A stretch of DNA of 64,000 nt from Saururus chinensis (lineage: Eukaryota > Streptophyta > Magnoliopsida > Piperales > Saururaceae), in contig CP141140.1 in the NCBI GenBank assembly GCA_035235625.1, positions 58,981,152 to 59,045,151 on the forward strand. The letters run 5' to 3'. Of this stretch, positions 34,184 to 47,931 are shown piece by piece. The position numbers and the translations under genes were made by a program. The notes under the pieces were generated by a model, which was given only the letters and a program-made list of their open reading frames with translations, searched no databases and was not told where the DNA came from. Numbering within the stretch: the first letter of the stretch is position 1; every line of letters starts with the position of its first letter.

Positions 34184-36600
34184 AAATAGTCACGTTCTTT
34201 TGGTTAATCTTCAAGTAAAATATGCATCCAAAGAAACCTAAAAATCTGAATTACAAGGAGAAAGAATTCTACAATATAGGAGTCGAATTCATCGTTTACG
34301 TCAAGTTCCTAGTCTACCTATGATTGATCTGATAACTTTTCGTAAGAGTTCGGCATTGAAACTTGGGTGGGTCTGAACAAATTTACCACTAGAATGACGT
34401 CGCCTGAATGGGCGGATTATCTATGGCCTGTCAAAACCTGGGATTGGGCAGCTAAAGGCTTGGTATTATGGATCCTTCCCAAAGGGGATTTCTCATTCCA
34501 TAATGTAGGTAAATCACGATAGTCAGGATGAGAATGAGAAGCTGAGACCAAATCATCTGGGTGGTGGGGGATTCATTGGCAGAAGATACACCCCTGGCAG
34601 AATTTTCTTCATTGCTTAGATTGCTTGTTGTTTTAAATGGTTGAAAAAAAATGAGATTGCAATCTTCCCTTTGAAGAGTTTTAGATAAAATCACCTGAAG
34701 AAGAGACACACTGGCCAACCAAATTTGAAGCAAATCCCATCATTGCATTTGGACCGAAAGCCTATATATGAAACCTCCAAAGATCGGGTAGGCACCAAAA
34801 CAGGAGGAAGAGAAGAAGATAGGATGTTGAGGATCTCCTAGAACATGATTTCCAGGATAAGATTAAGCAATCACCGCACCTGAAAAGGATTCTCACTCTG
34901 ATGTTGGTTGCCCGTGGGGGGATACGCCAGCCGGAGGAAACTTGGTAGCCGCTAACTCCATGAGTGCTTCGAACAGTTTCCAACAAGTCTCCATTCTTCA
35001 TTAGCCTTGTCAATACTTTCGATACGATCAAAAGACAAGAATTTTGAACCGGAGGCCGGTTTTCATTCCTATTCAATTTTTTTTTATGGAAAAGAAGAAG
35101 GGTTGTCGCAATTGACAATGATGCTCTTGAAACTTGAAAATATCTCTACACACACATGGACATATGTCAGACTTGTCTTGTTAGTTGTTGGCAGGTGATC
35201 TGAAAGATGGCATCCCCAAGTTACTGGAAATAATTCCTAATGATTCCTTTAACCAGAATTGAATTGGTATATGTTGATGTCCCACCCATATGGGAACTAT
35301 ATATTTTAATAAGTTCTTGAATTAGTTTGAATATTAGTTACTATTTTTATAAATTCTATAACAAAATTATCAGTAGATCCGTCTTGTATCTTATATCTTT
35401 TAGGGTTAGTTTAAGGAGCCAAGATGAGCTTCACGACATTTTGATGCATGAAAATTTAAAAATTGAAGTGATTTCAACAAAATCAAACTAAATGTAAAGA
35501 TATATTAATATGAATTCAAAAAACACGTGATCTATGACTCACCTCAAATAAAAGGTAATTATGTCTTTTTATACTATAGTTTACCTACCTTAGAAGTCAA
35601 ATGAGTATAAATTGTGTTTGGACTGCAATTTAAATTTTAGTAGGTCGATTGATCTACCTATTCTAATAACATCAAATTGATCGATCATTCGATCCATCTT
35701 AGCCCAATAGATGATCCAATCAATTTACTTGCAGGGTAGTTTTTTGAAATATTTCAATTTTAGTTCTAGCTTGCTCTAATCTTGTACTCTAATCTATACG
35801 CTAATTGTAAATAGAGGTAATTTGACAAAAATCCAAGGGTGAGGAGATCTATTTTGCATAGGAAAAGCCCTATTATCTAGAGATAATCAAACTCTCCAAA
35901 TAGTGAGTCTTTGTTGGTTATCTTTCTTCCTTGAGTCAATCAAATTTTATGAAATTAATTCTCCTCATTGAGAGGTTTGATTTGAGAATTTTCTATATAC
36001 CTTAAACCAAAGATCCTTACATTCATATTCCTGAAAAGATCTAATCACTAGAGATTGATTATTGCTAAAAAATAGTGGGTTCCAATTCCATATCGTCACA
36101 AACCAACTTTGGAATATGACTCATCAATAAAAGTGAGGGACATTTTTCTTCGTATCCGTTCTCTGTAATGGCGAGCTTCTTCCCCAGTTCTACAACCACT
36201 ATGCTACCGTTGTTAAAAATATACTCTCTCCCTCTTATATTAATAGCTACATTTAACCAAATGTAACTATTAATTTAGAATATATAAAAAAAGTACTAAT
36301 GGTATAGAGTTGAGAAAGAGTGCACCTGAGTTCTGGAGTTCATAGCGTAGCTAGTATCTCCGGTACCGCCATTCATGCGTAGAACAGAAGAATAATCTGA
36401 CATGCTCCTTCTTTCCTTCTTCGTAGAGAAACAATGGTACTAGAACTCCATGGGCAGTGGAAATTTATTGACTCCTAATTTTTGCTCTCTCTCATGAATG
36501 ATTAAACCCATATACGCCCACGCCTGCCTGCCCGCAAGCAGCCCATTATAAAATCACTATGGCACGTCGTGGTAGAGACCAGTAGTGCCGTTAACATCTG
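34184..36600. other. Intergenic, unassigned coding-like stretch at 34450-35120
   Basis: Two adjacent minus frames (34452-34733 and 34762-35118) have non-repeat composition with Ser/Leu-rich text, but no motif I recognise and no visible splice logic. The rest is AT-rich. A small inverted repeat (ATAGCTACATTTAACCAAAT / ATTTGGTT...) near 36230-36290 resembles a decayed Stowaway-type MITE. Confidence 0.25.
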
Positions 36601-37780
36601 CATGAGAATCATATGAGAACGTTGGTTGCCTTTACACAAAATTGACTCGCCACCAAGCCTCGTACCTTTTCTTTCAAGAATTAACCTTCATACCATTTTT
36701 TTTTTTACAATAGAAGACCTGCTACTTTCTATGTTTTTGAATACTTTCATTTTTTTGGCAATGCTAATCCTTGAATACATACACTTAAAGCATCATTTTT
36801 CTCTTCTTTTTTTAACTAATCAATTATTTTTTTTTTGTCTATCTTCTTTTCGTAAGGGCGAATTTCTTCCTTTAATAATACTAACAACTCCACATATTAT
36901 GCATTCAAATATTGATCAATTAAAAAATAAAAAAAATTAGAGATTAAGTTTGTATAGAACAAAAGTGTCCTTTGTGCACTATAATTACAATGCACACTTA
37001 CAAGATCACAATAATCATTGATTACAAGTATATTTGCCTACATAAAGTGGTATGGGTGATGATAATTTTTTGCTTAATTATCTAATATAGCCCTCATATT
37101 TTCAATAATATCCTCATGTAATTTTTTTTATTTTTTCTTTATTATATATATTCAGATTAACACATTTTTGACATCGTTGAAAAACTCTCCACTGGTCCAA
37201 ATCTCATGAGCTTATAGTTTATGACATATGTGAGAAGGACAATGGTACCTGAGGGACTTCACATGGTGAAGTGGGCCCTTCATATTCAAGATATATTAAT
37301 TTGGTTGCAAGTCTCAATTGATAGAGCCGGTTAAGAGCCCTCCAAAGATGTCAAGAATACATGAATCTAAACATGTGTACTAAAAAAATATAGAATTTAT
37401 TATATGGGGGTATTATTATAAATATGAGGGCAATATAATAAGTTTGGCAAAAATCTATAGTTACCCTTTGCACTTTATATTGTAGTTTTATATGAATGTC
37501 ACTTAAATTATTACATGAATGTCAATACACATGAGCTTGGAAAAACCTTTCTCAAGTGCAGAAAGTTGATTACACAATTTACTCCAATAATGGAGGTTGG
37601 AAAAAATTGATTTTTATGTAATATGAATGCAACTATATGTTAGTGGAATTCATGCACTACAATAAAATATACTATTAACGAGTATTAAAGAGTTGATAAT
37701 ACCCATTTAAGACGTTGATCAAATGTTGCAAAAAAGGTCCCTAAAGGTACATTCTCATGTATCTATATTTATATCTAAAT
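36601..37780. other. AT-rich intergenic DNA
   Basis: The frame 36626-36940 is a by-product of T-rich sequence. Nothing else is supported. Confidence 0.4.
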
Positions 37781-37784
37781 CTAT

Positions 37785-38215
37785 ACTATTATTAGAGTGA
37801 GAATAGGGCGAATATTTTTGCCACACTATACCTATATTACTCTTTCAAAGAAACTCTTAATTAATTTAAAATTCAAGATGCCTAAAATATTATAATAATT
37901 TTTTAAATAAGTAAAACCTTGTAGTAATATAAAAATATAGATTTCGTAGTCCTAATTAGTTTAGAACTTATAAAAGTGAAAATGGGGCAAATATATTTGT
38001 CATTTTGTCGTAGAAATCCAATTACTCATAATCAATGCTATGCCTATATTATTCTTTCAAAGAAACTCTTAATTAATTTAGAATTAAAGAGACCTAAAAT
38101 ATTATAATAATTTTTCCAGTTGAATAACCTTGTAGCTATATAAAATAATAGATTTCATAGTTCTAATTAATTTAAAATTTATTAAAGTGAAAAGGGGGCA
38201 GAGAGTTTTACTAAA
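37785..38215 (+). repeat. 212-bp direct duplication, two copies
   Basis: The word CCTATATTACTCTTTCAAAG and the following 150 bases (AAACTCTTAATTAATTTA, CTAAAATATTATAATAATTT, AACCTTGTAG) start at 37831 and again at 38043. The copies differ by point changes and small gaps. Confidence 0.75.
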
Positions 38216-39214
38216 TTAGTCTTAAACCACCTACAATATACCAAAATACTATTTATGAACTCTTATTTAGGGATCACGTAAGATAATTAAACTTGAAGTT
38301 TAATTTGCATATGATGATATAAGACTCTAAATCTATAAAATACAACACATGTGCACTTCTACTATTAAAACTACAACATACGTTACCTTGTTTGCATGAA
38401 AAACTTTTATTTTGTTACATGCATGGCAAGTTTTCATGCTTATCACATGTATCTTATCATATTGTAGCTATTTACTTCCTAGGTGCCACAAGCTCCTCTC
38501 ACACGTTTTTTCCTTTTTGGTTGGGTAAGCAAAGAAAGTAGTAGCTCAAAAAGGAAAATGATGTTAACCCTAAACCCTCTTAATTAGATTTTAGTTATAT
38601 TGCATATGTGGGCCCAACTGAGCTTTGTGTGAGACTCATATTCTATCCAACCAAAATCCAATTGAAAAAGGTTATTGGGTAGCTTCGTTGGGTGTGATAT
38701 CACTATCCCTCACTAAAAAAGGATTATAAGAATACAACAATCAGATTCAACCTTTCCAAGCCGAGAGCAAAATGAAACCCCATGAAAATCCACCTAAAAG
38801 GAAAGCATGGGTCACATGAAACGACACTACAACTAAAAAACTAGAATAAAAGACTTACGACCTCCCTTCTTATTCTCGTTTTTCTTTGAAAGCCTTTTAA
38901 TGACTTTAATTAGTGGAACATTAAATTCACCTAGATAAGAACAACTAAATCAGGAATCTCGCCTTGAATAGTTTGCCGATCTACTATACGGTGATGATGT
39001 TCTTCTCGCCTAGAATAGAAGATTGGCACAATGCGTTTTGTGTGGATCCTCGGTTCACTCGTGCCCGAATTTCCATTGATAAGATGAGTATACGAATAGA
39101 AGACGTGTTGGGCTCAATATATATGTTAAGAGAAATGAGGAGAATAGTCCAATCTGATGCCAGCGAGATGAGATAAATTAGGATCTTTTAATTGGGATTG
39201 GACTATTAGAGAAG
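38216..39214. other. Intergenic, no gene seen
   Basis: AT-rich. The 38964-39176 frame has no recognisable domain. Confidence 0.35.
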
Positions 39215-39390
39215 AGTTTTTTTATGCTTGATATGAGCCCTAAGGAATTCACATAAAGCATCTATTTTCGAAATTGATGGTGCACATCAATGTTAAGTAA
39301 TATTTACGCTAACGTGCACTAGTGTGTACACCGTCGATATTAAAAATAGATAATTCACATACATTCTTTATACTCAGTAAATAAAAAATG
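39215..39390. mobile_element. Palindromic MITE-like element
   Basis: The left arm (GAATTCACATAAAGCATCTA, TTTCGAAATTGATGG) and the right arm (CACCGTCGATATTAAAAATA, GATAATTCACATACATTCTT) are inverted copies with mismatches. The centre has TAACGTGCACTAGTG. It is the same family as 46310-46520 and 61862-62067. Confidence 0.55.
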
Positions 39391-40599
39391 CTTCCCTCAA
39401 CAAGAACCGGTGACGAGGACGTCATTTAAATTTTCCCTACCAAAGCTCAGACTCAGCAACAGTGGCCACTTCCTGATTTTGCGCGTGGGATCTTTCCCAA
39501 CATTGCTCTTTGGTTGTCAATCCTCTTTCAAGGAACACTTGTTAGCATTGTCATCGGAGGAAGAACACTTGTTATTGGAGGCGAGACTTCTAATCATATT
39601 TCACCGCGTGTGAAAAAAAGAGCCATAATCTCATTCAACATCCACTTTACCTAGAAAGTTGAAGCCCCCTTTAATCTCACTATGAATCTTAGCAAATGCC
39701 AGTCAAGTTTTAGTAATCGCTTGGGAATCACTACGTATTGGTCCACACCCTAAGTTTTTATAAATCTATTGATTAAATATAGTCACTAAAAAATATTATA
39801 AAATAAATTAATACTTATGTCCCTATAGTCATATGTAACCAAGTCACACAACATTAGCAAAATCTTACATGTTGTTATAAAGTCTAGCCATGTATCACTA
39901 GTTGTAGCTTCTAATCTTACGAAGAACCTGCACTATGAAGATGTTTTGAATATGTTTACATAAACCCAATAAAATACCAAAATAGTTGAATTAGTAATAA
40001 ATTTAAAAATAATTTATTAAAATAGACCTGAACTTTAGTGTAATATCTGAAATGTATAACATTACCAAATTAGACATGCACATATGCGAGGGTCATAAAA
40101 TGGTCGAGACTACGCCCCATTCATAAGAAGGAAACCACTTCCCTCCCTCATGCAACTCTCAACCCTCTCTCCCGTGCATGAGTCTCTCCCTCCCTCTGGT
40201 TTTCCCCATTCGGTCAGCTCTGCCCTAGTTTCACTTGCCACAAAGAGAAAACACTTCGTCAATCCGCTCTTCTACAAAATCATCTGGAAGGCACAATTCC
40301 CACTATCTCCTCCACCCCCCACTCAGAAGACTTCGTCCCCTGTTTTTATCTGTCAATTGCAGTGGACCCTCTGACGATGGTGTGTGAGTGACATTCGTGG
40401 CGTGCTTGGCAACAATGGAGACGACGACCTATAGCCGCTGCCCCACTGCTCCACCTATTCCTTTGCAAATCCAAGGCATAGGCGAAGCACATCTCAGGTT
40501 CTAGGGGATGCTATTCAAACCAAGATAAGTCCTTCTCATATTCACTCCAGCACCAACTGTGACAAGGAAGAAGGCATGAATGAAAAGCTCTAAATTTTT
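39391..40599. other. Intergenic, with a pyrimidine-rich block
   Basis: The block at 40138-40380 is C/T-rich and open in one frame (40150-40374) but has no domain. It may be a retroelement leader. The rest is AT-rich with no feature. Confidence 0.35.
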
Positions 40600-40739
40600 C
40601 ATTAGTAGAATGGATCAATTTAGATTGCTAGACTACCAAAGACAACTACCATTCTACCAAACTACCTAACTTCCTAATCTATGAAACCACATTATGACAT
40701 AAAAATATGATATGATTTGTTGACACGTCTCTTGTAATA

Positions 40740-41230
40740 TGCACAGGTATCATGGCAAATGGAAAGCAAACCACAGGGTATTCTATGAGGCTTCAGGTCA
40801 AGTTAACATAACATTTTCTTGAGGTATTACAAGAACATCATGCGATGATCAAAATCAAAAGAAATTATTTGAACAAAGTTGTTTTGGGAAGCTCTTCCAG
40901 TTGGACATTGGGAGAACAATGTTCCTAGCACAGGCTTTGAAACATTTGATTCATAGTTATAAAGGCGATTTTCTCTTTTAGGTAACCTAGACTCCATGAA
41001 GATGTCACCAAAGGAATTTTGTGTGGTGATAGGGCTTATGGCTGTTGATAGTGTACCAATATTTCTTCATTATTGATGGTGTTTGGGGAGGGGGAAGTAT
41101 AGATCACTAAAAAAGCCCAACTATAGATGGTGAATGTGTGCAAGGAGGAAGGTGATGTAGTAAAACTAAATCTTCTCATAGTGCTTAGGAGCTTTTCATT
41201 AGAAGAAGTTGGAAGCAAGAAGTAGACAAA
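40740..41230 (+). pseudogene. DUF1985-like transposon gene remnant
   Basis: Across frames the plus strand reads KLFEQSCFGKLFQLD, then MFLAQALKHLIHSYKG, stop, and after a shift MSPKEFCVVIGLMAV, and later VVKLNLLIVLRSFSLEE. The order (CFG block, H-L-L block, the P-EFC-V-GL block, then a VKL-LL--L block) fits the DUF1985 domain found in plant Mutator-like elements that also carry an Ulp1-type protease. Stops and shifts show it is dead. The match is from memory of the domain pattern and is moderate. Confidence 0.45.
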
Positions 41231-43258
41231 AGGTCCTTAGTTTGGTCAATGTTTTAAAACCCAAATCAGCCCAACTGGGCCCTATAAAAAATCTAAGCTA
41301 AGTCGCCTAGGTTGCTAATGGTCAAACTAGTAACCCAGACTATTGGACCTCTCCGGGTCTTAGAAAGAAAAAAAAAACTGAAGGGAAGGGGGGAACAACA
41401 AAAGGCAGAAGGGGGAATAGAGGGGTGGTCGAGGGTGGGGCTCGGGCAGGGGCGAGGGAGCAAATCTCTGATAAGTATAAAATATATATATTCTATATAT
41501 TTTTTTAACTTTTTTACTAATATAGTATTAAGTTAATTTAGGATTAATTAAACTTTATTTATGTTAAGATAGATATTAATATTTTAGTTTAATTATTAAT
41601 TAATTTGGGCATTATTAGTAGTTTGGTTGTATATTTGAATCAAATCGAGATTTTATTTATGTAGTACATGTCTAAAATACAATTTGTTTATATTTTTAGT
41701 TAAGATGCATTTATCGAGGCCCTTGGACTATGTGAGAAAATATTCAAGACACTCTCAAACACACTTTAAAATGATTTGGACACCTTTCCGGAGTTACAAA
41801 CACATTAGAAATTAATATTGACATAAATGAAAGTGCTTAATGAATAGAGTAAAAAATTGGATATGAATATGGACTGTCTAATGAACAGACTTAGCTGCCT
41901 TAATAGAAACTGTACACAAAATTGAATAGATTTGTCCATATTGCAGAAATAGTATACCTGATCAATCAGACAGCCAGGGCAATCAATTGGTTAAACATGC
42001 ACTTTCCTAATTTAAGCTCGTTTTGAATCATTTTCCAATCAGACTTCTTCCTATGACTTATGCCTATATAAATTCATATGGAACTCAAAATTAATAAATT
42101 CTAATATATTTTTTTAATATAAAAAGGATGAAGAAGATAGAGGAGTAATCAAAGCTTACAATGGAAATTCAAGAGTCTTCTTCTACCATACATGACTAGG
42201 TTTTATTTTTACTTTGGAGTTTATGAAACTATATATGTTTTAATTTTTTATAAATTTAGATCTTAGTTGTGATTAATGATAATTATATAAAAATAATTTC
42301 TTTTTTAATGGAAGAGTTTTTCATGTTTATTCAATTCTATGCTAATTTATTGTCTTGTAGAAGATAGATTAATGTGGTTTTGATATTTATTTCAATTCTA
42401 ATTTCTGTGATTTTAATGAGATGGTTATACAATAGTTTTAATGTGCATATGATTTGTGAATTGAATGAGTTATACTAAGATTAGACAAGTCATGTTTATA
42501 GTTTAGTTTAGTATGGATGATCCATGCTATTGTCGAAGATAGTTCATGTCATGTATTTAATTAATCATTCTCTCTAAAGTAATTCTAACTTGTAACTAAG
42601 AATACTTGTTCATATTCACACTAGATTTAGATTAAATATTAAGAATTTTTTATGATTCTATAGTGGATTCAATTTCCTAAGTAATTATCATCATCTTGCT
42701 CTATTTCATTTAATCTAGTTGATTGTTTCCGTTGATTAATTACAGTTTAAGTTCTTTTAGTTTTCAATCAACAAATCCTCTCTTAGATTTAGTAATTAAT
42801 TCATCCATCTTTGAGGTTTGACAACCCTTAATACTTATCCTTCTCTAGGCGTGACAAGACCTCAGCTAAAATAGTAAAAGTGGGGCCTTTCCAATGCTCC
42901 CACAGTCACTAGATCTTCTTGCTCTGGTGCATGCCATTTTTTGGTTCCATTTCCAGTGGGAAAGGGGAAGGAGGAGGGGGAATGGAGGGGCCGTAGCTGA
43001 GCTGTGGGGAGGAGAAGGAGGCAAGTTGGGGCGAGGGGCTAGTCTAGAGTTGGGTTTGTGACCATTCTCTCGGGTAGGGTTAGTGGTCGGGTTGCTGAGG
43101 AGGGGAAGGGGGAAGAGGGGAAGGAGGAAGGAATTTGTCCATTGTCAGGTTCATGGCTGGGCCACTGGGGAGGAGAGGGAGGATATGGGCGAAGGAAGAT
43201 GGCTATCAGGGTCGTGCCATAGTGGCTCGAGTGTTCAGTTGGAGAGGGAGGGGAAGGC
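41231..43258. other. Intergenic, purine-rich tracts
   Basis: G/A-rich tracts at 41360-41470 and 42950-43258 give low-complexity frames (Gly/Arg/Glu-rich). The AT-rich middle (41480-42940) shows no gene. Confidence 0.35.
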
Positions 43259-44680
43259 TGTGACGACCCTAATTTTTGGATGTGATTTTTTGCCTCTAAA
43301 AATGCTTAATTCAAGTTTTTATCAAGTTGTAACTAATCAAATATTTTTACTCTGAGTTTTTGTAATGATGTGATAGAGCACTTAAAGACAAGTCTAACGA
43401 GCCTTGAACTGCTTGAATTGGACACTCGGGCCAAAAGTCACAGCCTCGAGAAACATGTCAAATGGGTGAGACCCACTTAAAAAGTACCAAGAATGTGTCT
43501 AGTTTTGTAGGGCTCATTGATACGAGTGTAATAGTACCAAGAATGTGTGAACCGGAGTCCGGAAGAGAAAGTTACACATGTTTATAGTTTTTGGAATTTT
43601 GAAAAAAAAAGAAATAAAAATAATAATTATTGCATCAGCTGGCATCAGCATGCTGACACTAGCCAAACGCATGTTAGCGTGACGTGTTGAGACATGCATA
43701 AGCACAACGCTCGTGCGGGGGCCTATGAACACCATGCATTGCGTGCACAACAAGTGGCATTTTTGCATCATGCATTGTGTGACGCGTGTCTATTATGAAA
43801 ATCGCCTCAACGCATTGTAAATAGTGTGCGAGGGTCCAATTTTTTTCTCTCCCGCTTCTCAAACTAATTTTCCTTCGTCCTAAGTCATTTAAGTCCGATT
43901 CAAGCCGTTCAAGAGGCGTTCTTGCCTATATTGAGTGTGTCAGACATCATGGCGGGGTTATTTTTCCGGTTCAAGACATGGAAATGTAATGTCTAAGTTC
44001 TTGGAGTCTGATGCATCGTCTTCATTCTCGCTCAGGAGGCGAGGTAGGGGATTTTGAACTCTAAATGCATGCTTAGTGTAAATTTTATGAATGATTTTGC
44101 ACGGGTATATTTATGAGACTTGTTTTGAGAAAAAGTTATTATGTGTGTGTAAATTAATTTTGTATGTGTCAGTTACTATTTTGGTTATGTACACTTACGT
44201 GAATTGATTTTATATGTGCCACTTAGTACTTTGGTTACGTACACTTATGTGAATTGATTTTGTAGGTGTCACTTAGTGTTTTGGTTAAGTAAACTTTTTT
44301 AGATGTCTGTCGAGAAAAATAATTTGCATGTGGCGCGCATGTGGTGTGCACATGGTAGAGTATCATGGAAAAAGTTCTTAACTAAGTGGCCCTCGTTGCC
44401 CCATGAGCACAGGGGTAGTCCATTGGGTATCACGGCTTGTGGATGTGATGTAACTTGGATTTGAGATTGTAGATGTGATGTGACTCAGATTTGAGATTGC
44501 GGATGTGATTTGACTCAGATTTGAGATTGCGGATGTGATTTGATTTTGAATTGAGCTAGTGGATTTGATGTGATTCGGGATTTAAGCTTGTGGATTTGAT
44601 TTGGAATTGAGCTAGTGGATTGATGTGATACAAGATTTGAACTTGTGGATTTGATTTGGAATTGAGCTCCTCGATTTATC
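43259..44680 (+). mobile_element. LTR-like sequence (Ty3-type), 3' end missing
   Basis: It starts TGTGACGACCCTAATTTTTG at 43259. A TTCAAGCCGTTCAAG leader-like part and a GGAGGCGAGGTAGGGGATTT block at about 44034 match the layout of the 4367-7333 LTR, as does GCCCCATGAGCACAGGGG at 44398. It ends in a run of about 30-bp tandem repeats without a clear LTR end. No protein is encoded. Confidence 0.55.
44446..44675 (+). repeat. 30-bp tandem repeat with variants
   Basis: TTGAGATTGYGGATGTGATT recurs at 44461, 44491 and 44521 (exact 30-bp steps), then diverges into GAATTGAGCTAGTGGATTTG units to about 44675. Confidence 0.8.
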
Positions 44681-46309
44681 GGCCATCAGTGCACAACAAT
44701 CACAAATTTATCATTAAAAATTAACATAGTTATTGCACAACCATAAATACTAACTCACACAGTCAACAACACGTAAACTTATTACACATGCCAAGGACCA
44801 CTATGTGTGGAACGGATAGTTTATAAATCTCTAGGCACATCGTACTATTAAACATCAGTTATATAAATAATTACACAAGCTAAAATCATTCGAAAATCCC
44901 TTCTGCTTTCACCTCTATCCTTCTTGAAACACCTGCATAATCTGGGGGTGGGTGAGTATATTTATACTCAGTAGGTTGAGTTAAAATCTAAAGTGATACT
45001 AAACAACAAACCTTTAAAAACCCTTATAATCCTTTCACATAATCTTTTATCCACGTAAATCACTCGAAAAATCTAAGCTATGTAAGTGTGATTTATGGCT
45101 ACAACATATTGTTTTTCGTTGCCATATACTTTCAAAAGATGGAGTACTAGTTGAACCAACCAAGATTAAAACATGAGGATGTGGGATGAGGAAAGTGAGA
45201 ATGAATTTCAAGTGTTAAAAAGGAAGCTAACCATAGTAGTAGTCTCCCTCAACTCGATATTGGACTACCACAAATTCAACATCAGTCTTCACTTAAAGCT
45301 CACCCTACCTCATACACACCATAAAGTAAGGACTATGATAGTCCTTAGTGTAGACATCCCGACTGCTATGATCATTAAAACCTCCTGTGTGTGATTTACT
45401 TAGAAGTTCGCAGGTAAATTCCAATGCTATCTTATCTAGAGCATTGACTACACCATTGATAAAAAATAGTATTATTAACTAATAAACTAAAGAAAGTAGC
45501 AGCAATAATAAATACGAACTTTATTTTATCTTACTATAAAAAAGAAATTTTTTGTCGATAGGTATCAACATGTCGATGACCCTACTGATGAAACTCGGGG
45601 CCACTGTTTGTAAAGTTTGACGCATCGGGCAACTGCTAGAAACACTGTCAACAGTTATTGACACATCAGTGTTATGTGATAATCTTATCAATAGGTTTGA
45701 AAAATGCACTTAAAAATGATTTCGAAGCAATTTTGGAGAAGATTATGCACCAAAATTTGGTAAGTTATTCTTTATATAAATATGTTTGACAATCTTTAAC
45801 CCAAATCTTTCGAATTCTCTATCTTTGAGAGAAAAATGAAGAACTAGGGCGTGTAAAAGATCGAAGAAAGTGGGAAGAAGAATGGTTCATGGACACCTTG
45901 GTATTGGAGTTAGATCTCAAAGCTCACTATCATGATTTGACTTAGAAGTGCATGTATAAAATAAATTGTCATTTCTTAATATAAAAACATGTTTAAGATA
46001 ATTTTCTATGATTTTCTTACATGATGATGTTGAAGAATTATAATTTTTGTATTTTATGATTGTTTGATGACATAAATCATTATTTATCATTTAATATGAT
46101 ATTATACATGAAGAAATATGTTTTAAAATGCTTTACATCAATTTTTTTGGACAGTTGGGACATTTTCTATTATTTTTATCGTCGACACAACCATCGATAC
46201 ATCAATGGTGTCATTAGTAAAATAGACAATGGACAAGATTACAGTACTAACACCGACATGCATTAACGATTGGTACATAACCGGTGTGTCATCTATGAGC
46301 TTATCTTTC
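44681..46309. mobile_element. LTR-like fragments in both orientations
   Basis: Near 44940-44990 the minus strand carries the TATACTCACCCACCCCC block of Ty3 LTRs. 45550-46290 shares TCGATGACC/ACATGTCGATG words with 1391-1560 and 7610-7990, and has a TATA-like TTATATAAATATG at about 45771 followed by leader-like sequence. Boundaries are unclear and no gene is supported. Confidence 0.4.
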
Positions 46310-46520
46310 GGTTGTGAGATGTTTATATTGCTCTCCTCATACGAAAAGAATTTTTCCTACTCCCTTCTAACAATGAATAAGTGTAAGTTCTGGATAAGAG
46401 TTATTGATACTTAAGATCAAGAGTGCACATGCTAACGTGCATTAACAATAATGATATTGACGCTAATGTGCACAAGCATATGCACTAGTGATTTTGTGGA
46501 TGAAAGCTCTTATGCTCGGC
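46310..46520. mobile_element. MITE-like element (TAACGTGCATTA family)
   Basis: It contains CACATGCTAACGTGCATTAA and GACGCTAATGTGCACAAGCA in the centre, with weaker inverted outer arms. It is related to the palindromes at 39215 and 61862. Confidence 0.45.
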
Positions 46521-47931
46521 AACCCCCACCACCTACAATGAAAGGGGCAATGAAATGGGCATCAGCCCAAAATATTAACCATTAGAAAATGATAAATTGC
46601 CATAATAAAATGGATAGTTATACTCCACAACAAAAGCACCTACAAAAACTCATGCAAAAGCTTTGATTGGACGTCACAAGTGGGCTTCATACAAAGTTCA
46701 TATGAACTTATCTAGACCAATCAAAACTCATATAAATTTTTTTATATAAAAAATATCATATTTCTAATAAAATTGATTCTTGTATAAATACACACCTGAT
46801 GGCTACGTTGAGCCGTCATACCTCAAATTCAGGCTATGGAGATTGTAGGTCGAATCCAATGATAAAGAAGACAGTTACAGTTATCCATTGCTGAATGAAT
46901 CATGATTAACATATAGTAGTAGTATATATGATTTAACATATAGTAGTATCATATTGAGTAGGTGGGTCCACAATAAAATAATCAGCCAGGTCTGGTCTTC
47001 ACTTGGTTATTTGGGTAAGTAAATTGACAAAAATAAACCCCTACAATAAACCAACAACCGCTAGGCAAATGAAGTACAAAGAAAATAATATTCCCTATTC
47101 TATTTTCTCTACACCAAGACAAGAAAATAAGTCCTAACTGACAACATAATATTTACTTTTTCCTATGATTGCACAGGTGGTGAAAAGCCATTATTGTAGA
47201 AAAAATAGGATAAAAATATCAGCATCCAATTTCAAAATCAGCTATAATGCTTTGTTTTTTACTCGATTGGTCAAGTCAAGATCCACAATGAAAAGAATCG
47301 GCACAATCAGGTTTCTTCTTCTTCACTGTTGTCTTCTACACAAAAGGGCGTGCCTTTGCTCCTCATGGACTCCATTGCTTCCTCCTCGTTTGCATCCCTT
47401 CGCATCACCGACCCAAAATGGATTGATGTTATAGATCATTTATTGCAATCAGCTCAAAGATTAGATAGATGGATATATTTTAAAATTAATATATATTTTT
47501 AAGGATAAAAGAGTTAAAAATTAAAAATTTTATCGTACTACGTACCTTCTCTTTTTTTATAGTCTTGTGAAACCAGACTATGCTAATTTGACGGCTTATG
47601 AGACACTTAAACCCTAAGTAGTACGAACCGTCGGATCTAAATCCAACTGCTTGCAGAGATGTCTTGTAGTAGACAGGCAAACTATAGACAATAACCTTCT
47701 GTGCATGCCTAATTCCTGATGTCCACACTCACCATTTACCACAAACAAAACTATTCAGAACTCCAGCGACAGTACATATCTGTTGATCATGCCGCACATG
47801 CTACACAGTTTGCTGATAGAAATAGTTGGTTTACAACGTCATGACCACACCGACATTCTCTACCTGAGCAACTTCTAGAAATGGCACTAAACTTCTGCGC
47901 CTAATTACACGATGGATATATTTCGATCTGC
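46521..47931. other. Intergenic, downstream of ferritin
   Basis: AT-rich. 47505-47720 has partial inverted words (CGTACTACGTA, AGTAGTACGAACCGTCGGAT) like a decayed MITE. The ferritin 3' untranslated region lies just left of 47932. Confidence 0.35.

Noticed and set aside
34452..35118. Two adjacent minus-strand frames that look non-repetitive
   Set aside because: No domain recognised and no splice structure; kept only as an unassigned stretch.
46800..46870. Possible tRNA-like GGTCGAATCC word
   Set aside because: No acceptor stem, D arm or anticodon arm could be paired around it.
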